A stretch of DNA of 64,000 nucleotides from Raineyella sp. W15-4 (GTDB taxonomy: Bacteria; Actinomycetota; Actinomycetes; Propionibacteriales; Propionibacteriaceae). The notes under the pieces were generated by a model that worked only from the letters and a program-made list of their open reading frames with translations, did no database searches and was not told the origin of the DNA. Position numbers and translations under genes: made by a program. Each line of letters begins with the position of its first letter. Within the stretch, counting starts at the first letter, position 1. Location: NCBI RefSeq assembly GCF_033170155.1, contig NZ_CP137079.1:992001-1056000 (forward strand). Direction: 5' to 3'. This document shows positions 1 to 8,428 of the stretch, piece after piece.

Positions 1-2
1 TC

Positions 3-89
3 CGGTTGCCGCTGGTCTTCGTCATCATGCACATGTGCTGGGGCCTGGGCTTCCTGGCCGGGTTGGGGGACGACCGCCCGGCCCACTGA
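3..89 (+). CDS. C-terminal end of a family 2 glycosyltransferase (WbbL-like), partial
   Basis: Only the last 28 codons are in the window; the frame is open from the left edge to TGA at 87-89. The peptide includes MHMCWGLGFLAG, and an M-H-x-x-W-G-x-G-F ending is typical of family 2 glycosyltransferases that add rhamnose or similar sugars to cell-wall polysaccharide. In M. tuberculosis the rhamnosyltransferase wbbL (Rv3265c) lies beside the manC-type gene and Rv3268, homologues of which follow here. That context supports the call, but with so little sequence the exact family is inference. Confidence 0.5.
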   Translation, partial: RLPLVFVIMHMCWGLGFLAGLGDDRPAH

Positions 90-181
90 CCGCCGGCCTG
101 GCCTCGTGGCCGGGGTGAGGTGCAGGACCTCGGGCGGCGGACGTCCGGTCCGCTGTCAGACGCCGGCGCTCGGCGCCGATC

Positions 182-964
182 TCAGGCGGTGGCGCGTTCT
201 GCCGCCGCGATCTGCGCCACCGTCGCGTCGTCGACCGGACCGTCGACGATCACCACCGACCCGTCACCCAGCACCGGGGCGACCAGAGCGGCCAGCACGG
301 TGGCGTACGCCGTCGCCGGCCGGACCAGTCGCCGGCCGTACGATCCGTCGGGTGCATCGGTGATCAGCGACCCGGCGTCCTGAGCGACCTCCGCCCAGTC
401 ACGACTCGCACCGTCATCTCCGCCGCCCGTGCCCTGCCACAGTGGGGCGCCCGGGGTGGCCGGCGCCTGGACATAGACGTCGGGCTGGGACAACACCTCG
501 GCCCCGTAGTCCAGTACCCCGGCGCCGGTCGGTCGCGGGAAGCCGAGGCCCAGTGGATGCAGCGAGCAGGCCGCTGTCGCCCGGGCGCCGAGCGCTCGGG
601 CCGTCGGGAAGTCGTCGGCGTACTCCTCGGGCCCGGTCACCACGAGATCGGGCCGGGGCCCACCCTCGTCCGGTTCGCGGACCAGCACGCCCACCTGCCA
701 CAGCGCCGCCACCCAGGCCAGGGTGATCCAGTGCCCCGGATGGGTGGCGGCGAGCGGCAGGACGGCCACGTCGCCCTCGGCAAGGTCGAGCTCATCGGCG
801 GCCAGGTTGGCTGTCTTGTCCACCCAGTTGACGAAGGTCCGCGCGGACAGTTCGACGCGTACGCCGCTGCTCGGTGCGTAGTAGGTGATCAGCGGGTCAC
901 CGCCGCGTCGGCGGACCCGGTCGCGCAGGGAGTGGTCGAAGGACAGCGATCCGGCGGTGCGCAT
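182..964 (-). CDS. TIGR03089 family protein (Rv3268-like)
   Basis: A 260-residue protein that matches the actinobacterial TIGR03089 family, which resembles the N-terminal part of acyl-CoA synthetase (AMP-binding) enzymes but is far too short to be a full ligase. It opens with MRTAGSLSFDHSLRDRV and continues with a segment reading DVAVLPLAATHPGHW, like the first subdomain of adenylating enzymes. The frame is open further upstream to 1225, but the family-like sequence begins at the ATG at 964. The function is unknown. Its M. tuberculosis counterpart is in the same wall-polysaccharide neighbourhood as wbbL and manC. It points away from manC and towards the glycosyltransferase gene, with which it is convergent. 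Confidence 0.8.
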   Translation of the reverse strand: MRTAGSLSFDHSLRDRVRRRGGDPLITYYAPSSGVRVELSARTFVNWVDKTANLAADELDLAEGDVAVLPLAATHPGHWITLAWVAALWQVGVLVREPDEGGPRPDLVVTGPEEYADDFPTARALGARATAACSLHPLGLGFPRPTGAGVLDYGAEVLSQPDVYVQAPATPGAPLWQGTGGGDDGASRDWAEVAQDAGSLITDAPDGSYGRRLVRPATAYATVLAALVAPVLGDGSVVIVDGPVDDATVAQIAAAERATA

Positions 965-1109
965 GCGGAAGACCCTACTGCGGCCTGCGGGTGTGATGCG
1001 ATGGGACCTGTCGTCGCCGTTCCACTGTCGAGATCGTTGCGTCCATGGCGGACTACCCTGCCGCAGGGGATCTGTCTGCTGGCTTGTGCGCTCGTTCTTT
1101 TTTGATGAT

Positions 1110-1385
1110 TCAGGATCTTCGGCTCTGGTGTGAGCGTATGGAGAGATAAGTGATAGTGAAGACCGTTCCTCCAGCGCCGATGAGGAACAACCCCAAGAAG
1201 AGGCCGACCCCTTGGCCATGCCCACAGTAATTACCCATGCTTCTCATTTCTTCTGGAGAGTTCCAGCATCCGAGTGTTGGCAGGAGAAAATTTGAGAATC
1301 GTGCAATGAGTAAGAGAAGCGTCAGGCAGACTGCTGCTGTGCTCAGGAATGCAATTGATGCTGCTCGGATGGGTGGCTTCGACAT
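1110..1385 (-). CDS. small membrane protein of unknown function
   Basis: A 91-residue protein with two clear hydrophobic stretches, at about residues 9-35 and 60-83, separated by a polar loop holding two cysteines (TLGCWNS and NYCGHG). It ends in a short basic tail. An AGGACGGAG ribosome-binding site lies just ahead of the ATG. Codon use is much less GC-rich than in the neighbours, in line with the lower-GC stretch it lies in (about 1.1-2.45 kb). I do not recognise a family. The good ribosome-binding site and two-helix topology make a real gene likely. Confidence 0.55.
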   Translation of the reverse strand: MSKPPIRAASIAFLSTAAVCLTLLLLIARFSNFLLPTLGCWNSPEEMRSMGNYCGHGQGVGLFLGLFLIGAGGTVFTITYLSIRSHQSRRS

Positions 1386-1519
1386 GCTCCGTCCTGAAAA
1401 CTAGGGGTAACAGGTTGAACAAACCCTACATCATTGAGAATGTGAGCACAAAGGAGCGGTGGCAGATGCGGCAGCATATCCCCTGGACGGGTTCTTGATT
1501 CGAGGGGAATGTTGCTCAG

Positions 1520-2398
1520 TTAATTTGCGCTTAGGGAAATTTTTGCGGTTTTGGGAACCAGTTTCGCTGAATCTCGGTCAGACTTTGACTCGTTGTCAGC
1601 CGCAGGAGTAGGGATGTCGTCCATCTCTCTGCCGACGCATCCGGGTGCTCGGAAGCCCTGGTTGACGTTGAACATCAAGACGGTGGGAACATCTCTAGCT
1701 ACAGCGTCAGTAAGGCCCATGCATGTGGAGTCGATGGCACCAGTGAAACAGTCGTTACTGACGGGGTCGACGGCACCACTCATCGGTGAATTGCTCGCTG
1801 TTCCCGTCACACCGCGGATGCGGCTTTGAAAGGGGTAATAGTCTGGGAACTCTGGCTGGTCGGGTAAACGCTCGGGGTATGCAACTCCAACTGTCTGTGA
1901 CATCACCGAGCAGGGGTCGGAGTAGATTGCCCAGTCAAAGTAAGGCTTTGCTGCGGCGACACTGAGTCCTTGGGGGGACTCGAAGGCCCAAAGTCGACAC
2001 CACTTGAGCCGTCCCTGGCGGTCCAGAAGTTCTTGTCATCGTTCGGGCACCCATTTGTTATAGGATTTCTGGTTCCCGGCGCGTCGTTGAAGAGAGGTGT
2101 GGTGGAAATCGGAAGCGTGTCTTTTAGGGAATTCGTCCCTGACGTCATAGCATCTCTGCAGGCTTGGTCAACTCCACCCTTTGGGTGGATGGGTTTGCTG
2201 ACTGATGCTCCTGCCCAAGTGGTCGCCAGTGTGTTGTGGTATGGCGATCTATTGGGTATTTCTTGAAGCCTGGGGGTTTGGTGACAGTTTTACCAGTGCC
2301 GAGACAAGTAGCTCAGTCGACTTATTTTCGGGACTTGGTGCGAGTTGATCGTAGTGTTGACGGGGTTGCCAGGTTCTGAACTCTGAGATCTTGGTCAA
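1520..2398 (-). pseudogene. apparently frameshifted gene of unknown function in a low-GC island
   Basis: Three protein-like segments follow one another on the minus strand, each in a different frame from the one before. The first (about 2398-2280) includes KSTELLVSALVKLSPNP. The second (about 2279-1978) includes CPNDDKNFWTARDGSSGVDF. The third (about 1977-1520) includes AAAKPYFDWAIYSDPC and carries several further cysteines. Both junctions fall at C runs on the coding strand: a C5 run near 2274-2278, where one C too many would explain the shift, and a C6 run at 1972-1977, where one more C would restore the frame. I read this as one decayed, phase-variable or mis-sequenced gene. The 5' end is uncertain (a TTG at 2398 is possible). 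No family recognised. Confidence 0.4.
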
Positions 2399-2418
2399 GA
2401 AATATACTTTCGTATAGT
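2391..2418 (+). promoter_or_regulatory. candidate sigma-70-type promoter ahead of manC
   Basis: TTGGTC at 2391-2396 and TATAGT at 2413-2418, separated by 16 bases, lie in an AT-rich patch that is rare in this window. They read towards manC and would give a leader of roughly 240 bases containing the large hairpin at 2490-2525. Based on sequence resemblance only. Confidence 0.4.
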
Positions 2419-2489
2419 GAACCTTTGGTGCAGGCCTGCTGGGAGCGACGATGTGCCGAGGCTGTTTAGTGGGGCTGGGTGCCCACTTG

Positions 2490-2525
2490 CTGGCTGGCTG
2501 GCCGGCGGCCCGGCCAGCCAGCCAG
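2490..2525. repeat. perfect 16-bp inverted repeat with 4-base loop
   Basis: The arms ctggctggctggccgg (2490-2505) and ccggccagccagccag (2510-2525) are exact reverse complements around the loop CGGC. No T run follows on either strand, so it is not a textbook intrinsic terminator. It lies between the possible promoter at 2391-2418 and the manC start at 2663, so it would sit in the manC leader RNA. Confidence 0.85.
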
Positions 2526-2662
2526 ACGAGACGAGCGACCGCGGGGTCTGCCGCGTTCGGGAGTTGACGACCAACGAAGTTTCGGGCCGGCCGAGGGTGA
2601 GGCGCCCGCCACACTCGGCTCCGCGTCTGCCCGGTGTCTGAGCGGACTGGCAGAATGAGGCC

Positions 2663-3784
2663 ATGCCATCGACATCAACGGAAGCCCGCTCGGGATCCGG
2701 CGCCAACCGTCATGTTGTGATCGTTGCCGGAGGATCGGGGACACGGCTGTGGCCGCTGTCCCGCAAGGGGATGCCCAAGCAGCTGCTGCACCTGGTGGGT
2801 GACAAGAGCCTGCTGCGGCTCGCCTACGAGCGGGTGGAGGCGGTCGTCGGTGCCGATCACGTCTGGGTCTGCACCGGGGCCTCCTACCGGGATGTCGTCG
2901 AGGCGGAACTGCCGGAGATCGACCCCGAGCACATCCTCGGTGAGCCGATCGGCCGCGATTCGCTGAACGCCGTGGCCTGGCCGTCGGCGGTACTGGCCGC
3001 CCGTGACCCGGAGGCCTCCGTCGCGGTGGTCACCGCCGACCAGATCATGCGCCCCGTCGAGACGTTCCGGGAGCGGCTGGCGCTGGCGTACGACGTGGTC
3101 GAGGCCCGGCCCGACGCACTGGTGACCTTCGGGGTCGTGCCGACCACCGCCCACACCGGCTACGGCTACCTGCACCGCGGCGCGGAGATCGAGGGGTTCG
3201 ACGATGTCACCGAGGTGGTGGAATTCCGCGAGAAGCCCGACCGGGCGACCGCCGAGCAGTACCTGACCTCCGGCGAGTACTGGTGGAACTCCGGCATGTT
3301 CGTCTGGCGGGCCCGGACCTTCCTCGACCAGCTCCGCCAGTTGGCCCCCCAGTCGTACGACATCGTCACCGCCATCGCCGCGGACCCGTCCCGGGTCGGC
3401 GAGCTGTTCCCCCAGGCTCCCAAGATCAGCGTGGACTACGCCATCATGGAGCCGGTCTCCCGCGGCGAGGGCAGCGCCCAGGTGCTCGCCGTCGCCCTGC
3501 CGATCCAGTGGTACGACATCGGCGGGTTCCCGGCACTGGCCGAACAACTGCCCCACGACGCGGACGGCAACGCGGGCGAGGGCGCCGTCGTGCACCTGGA
3601 CACCCACGACACGCTGGTGATCAACCGGACCGACGACGGCCACCTGGTCGCCACCGTCGGCCTGGCCGACATCGTCGTCGTCCGCACCTCCGACGTCACC
3701 CTCGTCTGCCCGAAGGGCGACACCGAACGGATCAAGCAACTGGTGGCCACGGTCCGCGACCAGGCCGGCGAGGCCTTCGTCTGA
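2663..3784 (+). CDS. manC: mannose-1-phosphate guanylyltransferase
   Basis: 373 residues, the usual length for the single-domain enzyme that makes GDP-mannose from mannose-1-phosphate and GTP in the cytoplasm. The nucleotidyltransferase signature VVIVAGGSGTRLWPLSRKG lies at about residues 18-36 and is followed by MPKQ. The FREKPD motif comes near residue 190 and WWNSGMFVW near 208. It is shorter than bifunctional ManC/PMI proteins, so isomerase activity must come from another gene. The product feeds mannosylated lipids and wall glycans together with the phosphomannomutase at 6.7 kb. In M. tuberculosis the orthologue (Rv3264c) sits in the same order. Confidence 0.93.
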   Translation: MPSTSTEARSGSGANRHVVIVAGGSGTRLWPLSRKGMPKQLLHLVGDKSLLRLAYERVEAVVGADHVWVCTGASYRDVVEAELPEIDPEHILGEPIGRDSLNAVAWPSAVLAARDPEASVAVVTADQIMRPVETFRERLALAYDVVEARPDALVTFGVVPTTAHTGYGYLHRGAEIEGFDDVTEVVEFREKPDRATAEQYLTSGEYWWNSGMFVWRARTFLDQLRQLAPQSYDIVTAIAADPSRVGELFPQAPKISVDYAIMEPVSRGEGSAQVLAVALPIQWYDIGGFPALAEQLPHDADGNAGEGAVVHLDTHDTLVINRTDDGHLVATVGLADIVVVRTSDVTLVCPKGDTERIKQLVATVRDQAGEAFV

Positions 3785-3834
3785 TCCACCGCCCGGCTTC
3801 CCGAGGAGCCGGCTTCCCTTACGGAGAGAGAGCC

Positions 3835-4731
3835 ATGCCCGATGTCCTGACGGAGGTGCGCAAACGGCGTGGGCCGTTCACCCGGGTGGTGATCGCCCTG
3901 GTGGTGGCCTGGTGGGTGCTGGGGGTCGTCCGGATGGTGCTCGCCGTGGTCAGCGGCCTCCCGCCGCTGGAGGCCGCGGCACGTCATGCCCAGGACCTCG
4001 TCTCGGTCCCGGTGATCCTGGTGCTGCTGCTCCTGGCCGTGGCGGATGTCTGGGTGCGGCCCCGGCTGGAGAACGCTGTCCGGCTGACCCGTCAGGCGAC
4101 CTGGGTGGGCTCGCTCGCCGTCGGGACGTCGATCGCGGTCGGTGTCGCCGGCCTGTGGTCGCCGTCGTTGCGGTCCAGCGACCGGGCCCTGGAGGTGGCC
4201 GACATCGTCGTGTCCTCGGTGGTCCCGGTGCTGCTGTGCGTGGTGCTGGCGACCGTCGCCGGCGCCGCGCGACGCGCGGGTCAGGGGGACGAGGCACCCC
4301 CGTCGGGGGCCGCGGCCGGGACGAACGGTGCGGAGGCGGAGACTGCGGCCGGGACGGACGCCTCGACCGCCGTTCCGGGAGGCGGAACGTCGGCGGCCGG
4401 TGGCGAGGCGGCCCGCCGGGAGCCCGATCCGACCGCCGGCGCCGCCTGGCACAGTGCGGCCGATGCCGCCCACGGCCGCGAGGCGATGTCCTGGGGGGAC
4501 ACCACGACACCGTTCGGGTGGGAGTCCGGGCCCGGCGCCGCACCCCTCGAATCGGCCGGTGCCCAGGGCACCGGGCCGGATGATCCGTCGGCGGAGCGTA
4601 CGCCGCGGGTCGGTGAACCAGGGGATCGTGCGTCCTCGACGGCCACCCCGGAGACAAACGGGAAGGCGGCGTTGGGTCCGGGCCGGATCGACCCCGATCT
4701 GTGGCGTACGCCGGGCAGTGATCCCCGGTGA
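3835..4731 (+). CDS. four-helix membrane protein with long disordered tail
   Basis: 298 residues. The N-terminal half has about four hydrophobic segments, near residues 20-42, 52-74, 86-106 and 120-144. The C-terminal half is a low-complexity Ala/Gly/Thr/Pro-rich, acidic tail that is probably disordered and cytoplasmic. The ATG at 3835 is preceded by GGAGAGAG, which fixes the start. The gene starts 50 bases after manC and may be co-transcribed with it. I do not recognise a family; a role in the envelope is only suggested by position. Confidence 0.7.
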   Translation: MPDVLTEVRKRRGPFTRVVIALVVAWWVLGVVRMVLAVVSGLPPLEAAARHAQDLVSVPVILVLLLLAVADVWVRPRLENAVRLTRQATWVGSLAVGTSIAVGVAGLWSPSLRSSDRALEVADIVVSSVVPVLLCVVLATVAGAARRAGQGDEAPPSGAAAGTNGAEAETAAGTDASTAVPGGGTSAAGGEAARREPDPTAGAAWHSAADAAHGREAMSWGDTTTPFGWESGPGAAPLESAGAQGTGPDDPSAERTPRVGEPGDRASSTATPETNGKAALGPGRIDPDLWRTPGSDPR

Positions 4732-5050
4732 CCGGGTGATCCGCTGACCCCCCCCGTTTCCGGGTGCAGCATTAGTCCCCGCCGGAGCGCCATCCGACAC
4801 GCGGTGTAGTAGCCAAGTTGTTGTCGTTGTGCGTTGCGCGGGGCCGTTCCGATGACGTAATCTCGGACTCACACCCGGGGATCACATCAGTGTAATCCCA
4901 ATGGTGTGACTCGATCTCCCGGCGGGATCGGGCCACATCGACGGGCGTCTACAACCAGACCGAGGCCGGTCCCCAGGTCCGGCCAACCGACACGATTTCG
5001 GCTGTCCGAACCCCCCGCGGGCAGTTCATCCGGGAAACCAGGAGGAACGC
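4732..5050. promoter_or_regulatory. 319-base intergenic region upstream of whiB2
   Basis: No gene is seen here. The space holds the presumed whiB2 promoter region and a long leader. It contains the inverted repeat listed at 4878-4899, a comparatively AT-rich patch near 4805-4865, and AGGAGGAACGC immediately before the whiB2 ATG as a strong ribosome-binding site. Long, conserved upstream regions are typical of developmental whiB genes. Confidence 0.45.
4878..4899. promoter_or_regulatory. imperfect palindrome upstream of whiB2, candidate operator
   Basis: GGGATCACA and TGTAATCCC pair at 8 of 9 positions around TCAG. It is about 150 bases upstream of the whiB2 start and could bind a dimeric regulator. 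No known consensus was recognised. Confidence 0.35.
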
Positions 5051-5314
5051 ATGGACGAATGGCTGACAGTCCTCGATGGAGGTGACGACGAGGGCATTCT
5101 GGGCTGGCAGGAGCGCGCCCTGTGCGCGCAGACGGACCCCGAGGCCTTCTTCCCCGAGAAGGGCGGATCGACCCGTGAGGCGAAGGCCGTCTGCCAATCC
5201 TGTGACGTACGCGCGGAATGCCTCGATTACGCCTTGGCACATGACGAGCGATTCGGGATCTGGGGCGGCTTGAGCGAGCGGGAACGCCGCAAGCTCAAGA
5301 AGCAGATCGTCTGA
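5051..5314 (+). CDS. whiB2: WhiB2-type iron-sulfur transcription factor
   Basis: 87 residues with the four cluster-binding cysteines at positions 25, 48, 51 and 57 (C-x22-C-x2-C-x5-C), the GIWGG turn near 75-80, and a basic tail ERERRKLKKQ that contacts DNA. WhiB proteins bind a [4Fe-4S] cluster and partner with the primary sigma factor. The WhiB2/WhmD branch controls septation and cell division. Length, composition and position (between manC and the Rv3259/Rv3258c-like genes, as in M. tuberculosis Rv3260c) support the WhiB2 branch. A strong AGGAGG site precedes the ATG, and a classical terminator follows at 5369. Confidence 0.93.
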   Translation: MDEWLTVLDGGDDEGILGWQERALCAQTDPEAFFPEKGGSTREAKAVCQSCDVRAECLDYALAHDERFGIWGGLSERERRKLKKQIV

Positions 5315-5368
5315 TGCACAGATCCCCAGATACCGCTGGAACAGCGGCTCCGAATTGCCTGTCCGACG

Positions 5369-5399
5369 GAAGCGGCACCCTATTCCAGGGTGCCGCTTC
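5369..5399 (+). terminator. rho-independent terminator after whiB2
   Basis: GAAGCGGCACCCT and AGGGTGCCGCTTC form a perfect 13-bp stem around ATTCC, followed by TGGTTT. It lies 55 bases after the whiB2 stop. Confidence 0.85.
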
Positions 5400-5516
5400 T
5401 GGTTTCTGCCGGAATCCCGGAGCCGGGATCGTCGGTTCCGCGGGGGAGTCGGCTTCCTGGAGACGGGTGCCCGATTCCGTGCTATCGATCAGTTGATCGA
5501 GGCGGCGGGATGCAGA

Positions 5517-5972
5517 TCACTCGTCGTCGGACTCGCCTTCCGGGTCGATCTCGTCGGGCGGTAGGCCGGTGACCACGGAGAGCTGTTCCACCAGCGTGCG
5601 GCGTACCAGGATCCGCAGACCCTCCCGCGAGGCCGCCCGCAGTTGCAGCGGCCGACGATAGAGCACCACTTCCGCGGCCCGACCGTCCGGTGATTCCACC
5701 GCGGCGGCCAGCGGCACGCTGTCGTGGGCCCAGGAGGCGGGCAGGTCCGGGACGTCCTCCATGCCGACCGAGATGCCGTCGAGCACCCGTGGAGCGGTGG
5801 CGGCGATCGCGGCGATGGCATCCGCCAGCGCCCCGGCGAAGTACTCGCGGTCGTCGGGCGGATGCGGGGCCCGGACCGGCCGGCCGGTCCAGGGATTGGG
5901 CAGTGCGAGGGGACCACGCAACCCGCGCCCGTGCCGGTCCCGTCGGTGCGGGCGGTACCAGGAGCTGGACAT
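5517..5972 (-). CDS. metallopeptidase-family (zincin-like) protein lacking HExxH
   Basis: 151 residues matching the actinobacterial metallopeptidase-family protein encoded next to whiB2 (Rv3259-like). The zinc-peptidase signature expected near the C-terminus (HExxH) is replaced by TLVEQLSVVTG, so the catalytic histidines are absent; this degenerate version is, to my knowledge, usual for the actinobacterial branch. Enzymatic activity is therefore doubtful. The N-terminus is basic (HRRDRHGRGLRG). The gene is convergent with whiB2 and divergent from the DUF3499 gene. Function unknown. Confidence 0.75.
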   Translation of the reverse strand: MSSSWYRPHRRDRHGRGLRGPLALPNPWTGRPVRAPHPPDDREYFAGALADAIAAIAATAPRVLDGISVGMEDVPDLPASWAHDSVPLAAAVESPDGRAAEVVLYRRPLQLRAASREGLRILVRRTLVEQLSVVTGLPPDEIDPEGESDDE

Positions 5973-6157
5973 GCCGGCCAGGATAGTCGGCGTCCCGATC
6001 CCGCGGGGACCCGAACGCGGCGCCGCGACGGTCGACCCGGGGCGCTACGACAGCTCACCCGGACGGGCTCCCATCCCGAGCCACCCCGAGGGCGGGGCCG
6101 CGACACGATCGCGCCGCTTTCCCTGGGACCGGAACCCGGGGGAGTACCGTTCGTGGG

Positions 6158-6574
6158 GTGACGACCAGGCGGTGTACGCGATCAGGCTGCGGCCGATCGG
6201 CAGTGGCGACCCTGACCTTCGCGTACGCGGATCAGCAGGTCGTGCTGGGTCCCCTCTCGGCGCGCTCCGAGCCGGCGGCGTACGACCTGTGTCTGGAGCA
6301 CTCGCAGCGGCTGTCCGTGCCGCGTGGCTGGGACGTGATCCGGCTGCCGCTCACCGGCCGGCCGGAGCAGCCCGATGCCGATGACCTGATGGCGCTGGCG
6401 GACGCGATCCGCCGGGTCGGTCTGGCCGAGGACGAGCCGGTCGGTCCGGGCGACTTCGCGGAGCGGGCCGACGTCCGGGAGGTGGCCCACAAGGGCCATC
6501 TGACCATGCTGAAGGACTCCGGCGGCACCGAGGGCGGGCGGACGGCCCGGACCCGCGGATCGCGCCCGTCCTGA
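6158..6574 (+). CDS. DUF3499 family protein (Rv3258c-like)
   Basis: 138 residues starting at a GTG. The N-terminus has a C-x4-C pair (RRCTRSGCGRSAVATL), continues with FAYADQQVVLGPL, and has a later CLEHSQRLSVPRGW segment; together these look like a zinc-ribbon or knuckle fold typical of DUF3499. It is an actinobacteria-specific small protein always found near whiB2 and phosphomannomutase. The C-terminal 40 residues are polar and low in complexity. Function unknown. Confidence 0.85.
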   Translation: MTTRRCTRSGCGRSAVATLTFAYADQQVVLGPLSARSEPAAYDLCLEHSQRLSVPRGWDVIRLPLTGRPEQPDADDLMALADAIRRVGLAEDEPVGPGDFAERADVREVAHKGHLTMLKDSGGTEGGRTARTRGSRPS

Positions 6575-6670
6575 GCCGGATCCGCCCGAGGTGCGTGGGG
6601 TGTCAGATACCGGGCCGGTTCCACGAACCGGCGCCGACGCGGCCATCGGGAAGGGATAGGATCGCCGACG

Positions 6671-8056
6671 ATGCTTCAGGATCAGATCTTCAAGGCCAAT
6701 GACATCCGTGGTGTGACCTCGGGCGACAGCCCGGAATGGGACACTGCCGGTGCCGCCGCTCTCGGCGTCGCATACGTCCGCCTGATGAAGGGGGCGGACG
6801 GAGGTCCGGTGGAGTTCGTCGTCGGGCGGGACATGCGCACCAGCGGCCCGGACTTCTCCGCGGCGTTCGTCGCGGGGGCTCGCAGTGAAGGGGCTCGGGT
6901 GGTCGTCGCCGGCCTCACCTCGACCGACGAGCTGTGGTTCGTGTCCGGCCACCTGGACCTGCCGGGGATCACCTTCACCGCCTCCCACAACCCGGCGCGC
7001 TACAACGGCGTGAAGTTCTGCCTGGCCGGCGCCCGGCCGGTCACCCCCGAGTTCCTGCGGCAGCTGAAGCACGACGCGCAGGCGTTGGACACTGCCGGCC
7101 TGGACCTGGCCGCGATCGCCACGGCCGCCCGGACCTGCGGATCCGCCCGCGAGCAGGACTACCTGGCCGAGTACGCCGCGCACCTGCACGCCCTGGTGCC
7201 GCTGGACGGCATCCGGCGGCTCAAGGTCGTGGTCGATGCCGGCAATGGCATGGCCGGGCACACCGCTCCCAGCGTCCTCGGGCCGCTCAACCTTGACCTC
7301 GACGTGCTGTACGGCGACCTGGACGGCACCTTCCCGAACCACCAGCCGAACCCGTTGATCCCGGAGAACCTTGTGGACGCGCAGCGGCGCGTGGTGGAGA
7401 CCGGCGCCGACCTGGCGCTGGTGTTCGACGGGGACGCCGACCGGTGCTTCGCCATCGACGAGACCGGCGCGGTCGTCGATCCGTCCGCCATCACCGCGAT
7501 GATCGCCGAACAGGAACTCGCCCGGGAGCCCGGCGCCACCATCGTGATCAACACGATCACCTCCGCCTCGGTGCCGGAGATCGTCACCGAGAACGGTGGC
7601 ACCACCGTCACCTCCCGGGTCGGCCACACCTACGTCAAGGCCCTGATGGCCGAGCACGACGCGATCTTCGGCGGCGAGCACTCGGCGCACTACTACTTCC
7701 GGGACTTCTACTTCGCCGACACCGGCATGCTCGCCGGCCTGCACGTGCTGTCCCTGCTGGGCCACTCCGACCGGCCACTGTCCCAGCTCGTCGCCAAGTA
7801 CATCCGCCGGGTCGGGTCGGGGGAGATCAACTCCGACGTCGATGACCAGCAGGCGTCGATGGACCTCGTCGCCCGGGCGTTCGACGGTCGCGGCACGCAG
7901 GACCGGGTCGACGGGCTGACGGTCCGTGGCGACGGCTGGCGGGTCAACCTGCGCCCGTCGAACACCGAGCCCCTGCTGCGGCTCAACGTCGAGGCGGTCG
8001 ACCGGGCCACGATGGAGTCGCTCCGCGACGAGGTCCTCGGCCTGGTCCGCGGCTGA
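6671..8056 (+). CDS. manB: phosphomannomutase / phosphoglucomutase
   Basis: 461 residues, the normal size of alpha-D-phosphohexomutases, which interconvert hexose-6- and hexose-1-phosphate. The four active-site loops are visible: the phosphoserine loop TASHNP near residue 103, the metal loop DGDADR near 254, the sugar-binding GGEHSAHYYF near 336, and the phosphate-binding RPSNTEP near 430. It makes mannose-1-phosphate for the ManC enzyme at 2.7 kb. The gene order with DUF3499 before and Trm112-like and SIS proteins after matches Rv3257c in M. tuberculosis. Confidence 0.92.
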   Translation: MLQDQIFKANDIRGVTSGDSPEWDTAGAAALGVAYVRLMKGADGGPVEFVVGRDMRTSGPDFSAAFVAGARSEGARVVVAGLTSTDELWFVSGHLDLPGITFTASHNPARYNGVKFCLAGARPVTPEFLRQLKHDAQALDTAGLDLAAIATAARTCGSAREQDYLAEYAAHLHALVPLDGIRRLKVVVDAGNGMAGHTAPSVLGPLNLDLDVLYGDLDGTFPNHQPNPLIPENLVDAQRRVVETGADLALVFDGDADRCFAIDETGAVVDPSAITAMIAEQELAREPGATIVINTITSASVPEIVTENGGTTVTSRVGHTYVKALMAEHDAIFGGEHSAHYYFRDFYFADTGMLAGLHVLSLLGHSDRPLSQLVAKYIRRVGSGEINSDVDDQQASMDLVARAFDGRGTQDRVDGLTVRGDGWRVNLRPSNTEPLLRLNVEAVDRATMESLRDEVLGLVRG

Positions 8057-8062
8057 GCCGCC

Positions 8063-8096
8063 GTCCCGCCGCGGTGGCACTCCCGGGCGGCGGGAC
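8063..8096 (+). terminator. GC-rich stem-loop after manB
   Basis: GTCCCGCCG (8063-8071) and CGGCGGGAC (8088-8096) pair perfectly. There is no T run, so it may only attenuate transcription or protect RNA between manB and the Trm112-like gene. Confidence 0.45.
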
Positions 8097-8153
8097 ACTC
8101 CTAGACTGACTGCAACCGACCCGCCGGCACCGGCGGGCAGCGAGGAGACTGAG

Positions 8154-8414
8154 ATGGCCGTCGACCTGGACCCGGCACTGCTCGATGTGCTGGCCTGTCC
8201 GAACTGCCATGCGCCGTTGGCGGTGGACCACGACCGCAACGAACTGGTCTGCACTGGCAACGGATGTGGCCTGGCATACCCGGTGCGGGACGGGATCCCG
8301 GTGCTGCTGGTCGACGAGGCGCGCAATCCGCACGGCGTCGACACCGGGCGTGGTCGCCCCGGCCTCGGCGGGGCCGGAGCCGATGCCGGTCGGCGAGACG
8401 ACCACGGCGAGTAG
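8154..8414 (+). CDS. Trm112 family small zinc-ribbon-like protein
   Basis: 86 residues. The start LDPALLDVLACPNCHAPL, a second C-x4-C (CTGNGCGLAYP) and the following DGIPVLL are the Trm112p/YcaR signature of a small zinc-binding partner protein. The tail after about residue 60 is Gly-rich and probably disordered. A GAGGAGA ribosome-binding site precedes the ATG. It is 14 bases upstream of the SIS-domain gene and probably in its operon. In actinobacteria this small protein is regularly encoded between phosphomannomutase and the SIS protein; its partner is unknown. Confidence 0.85.
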   Translation: MAVDLDPALLDVLACPNCHAPLAVDHDRNELVCTGNGCGLAYPVRDGIPVLLVDEARNPHGVDTGRGRPGLGGAGADAGRRDDHGE

Positions 8415-8428
8415 GGGGCCGGACGACG

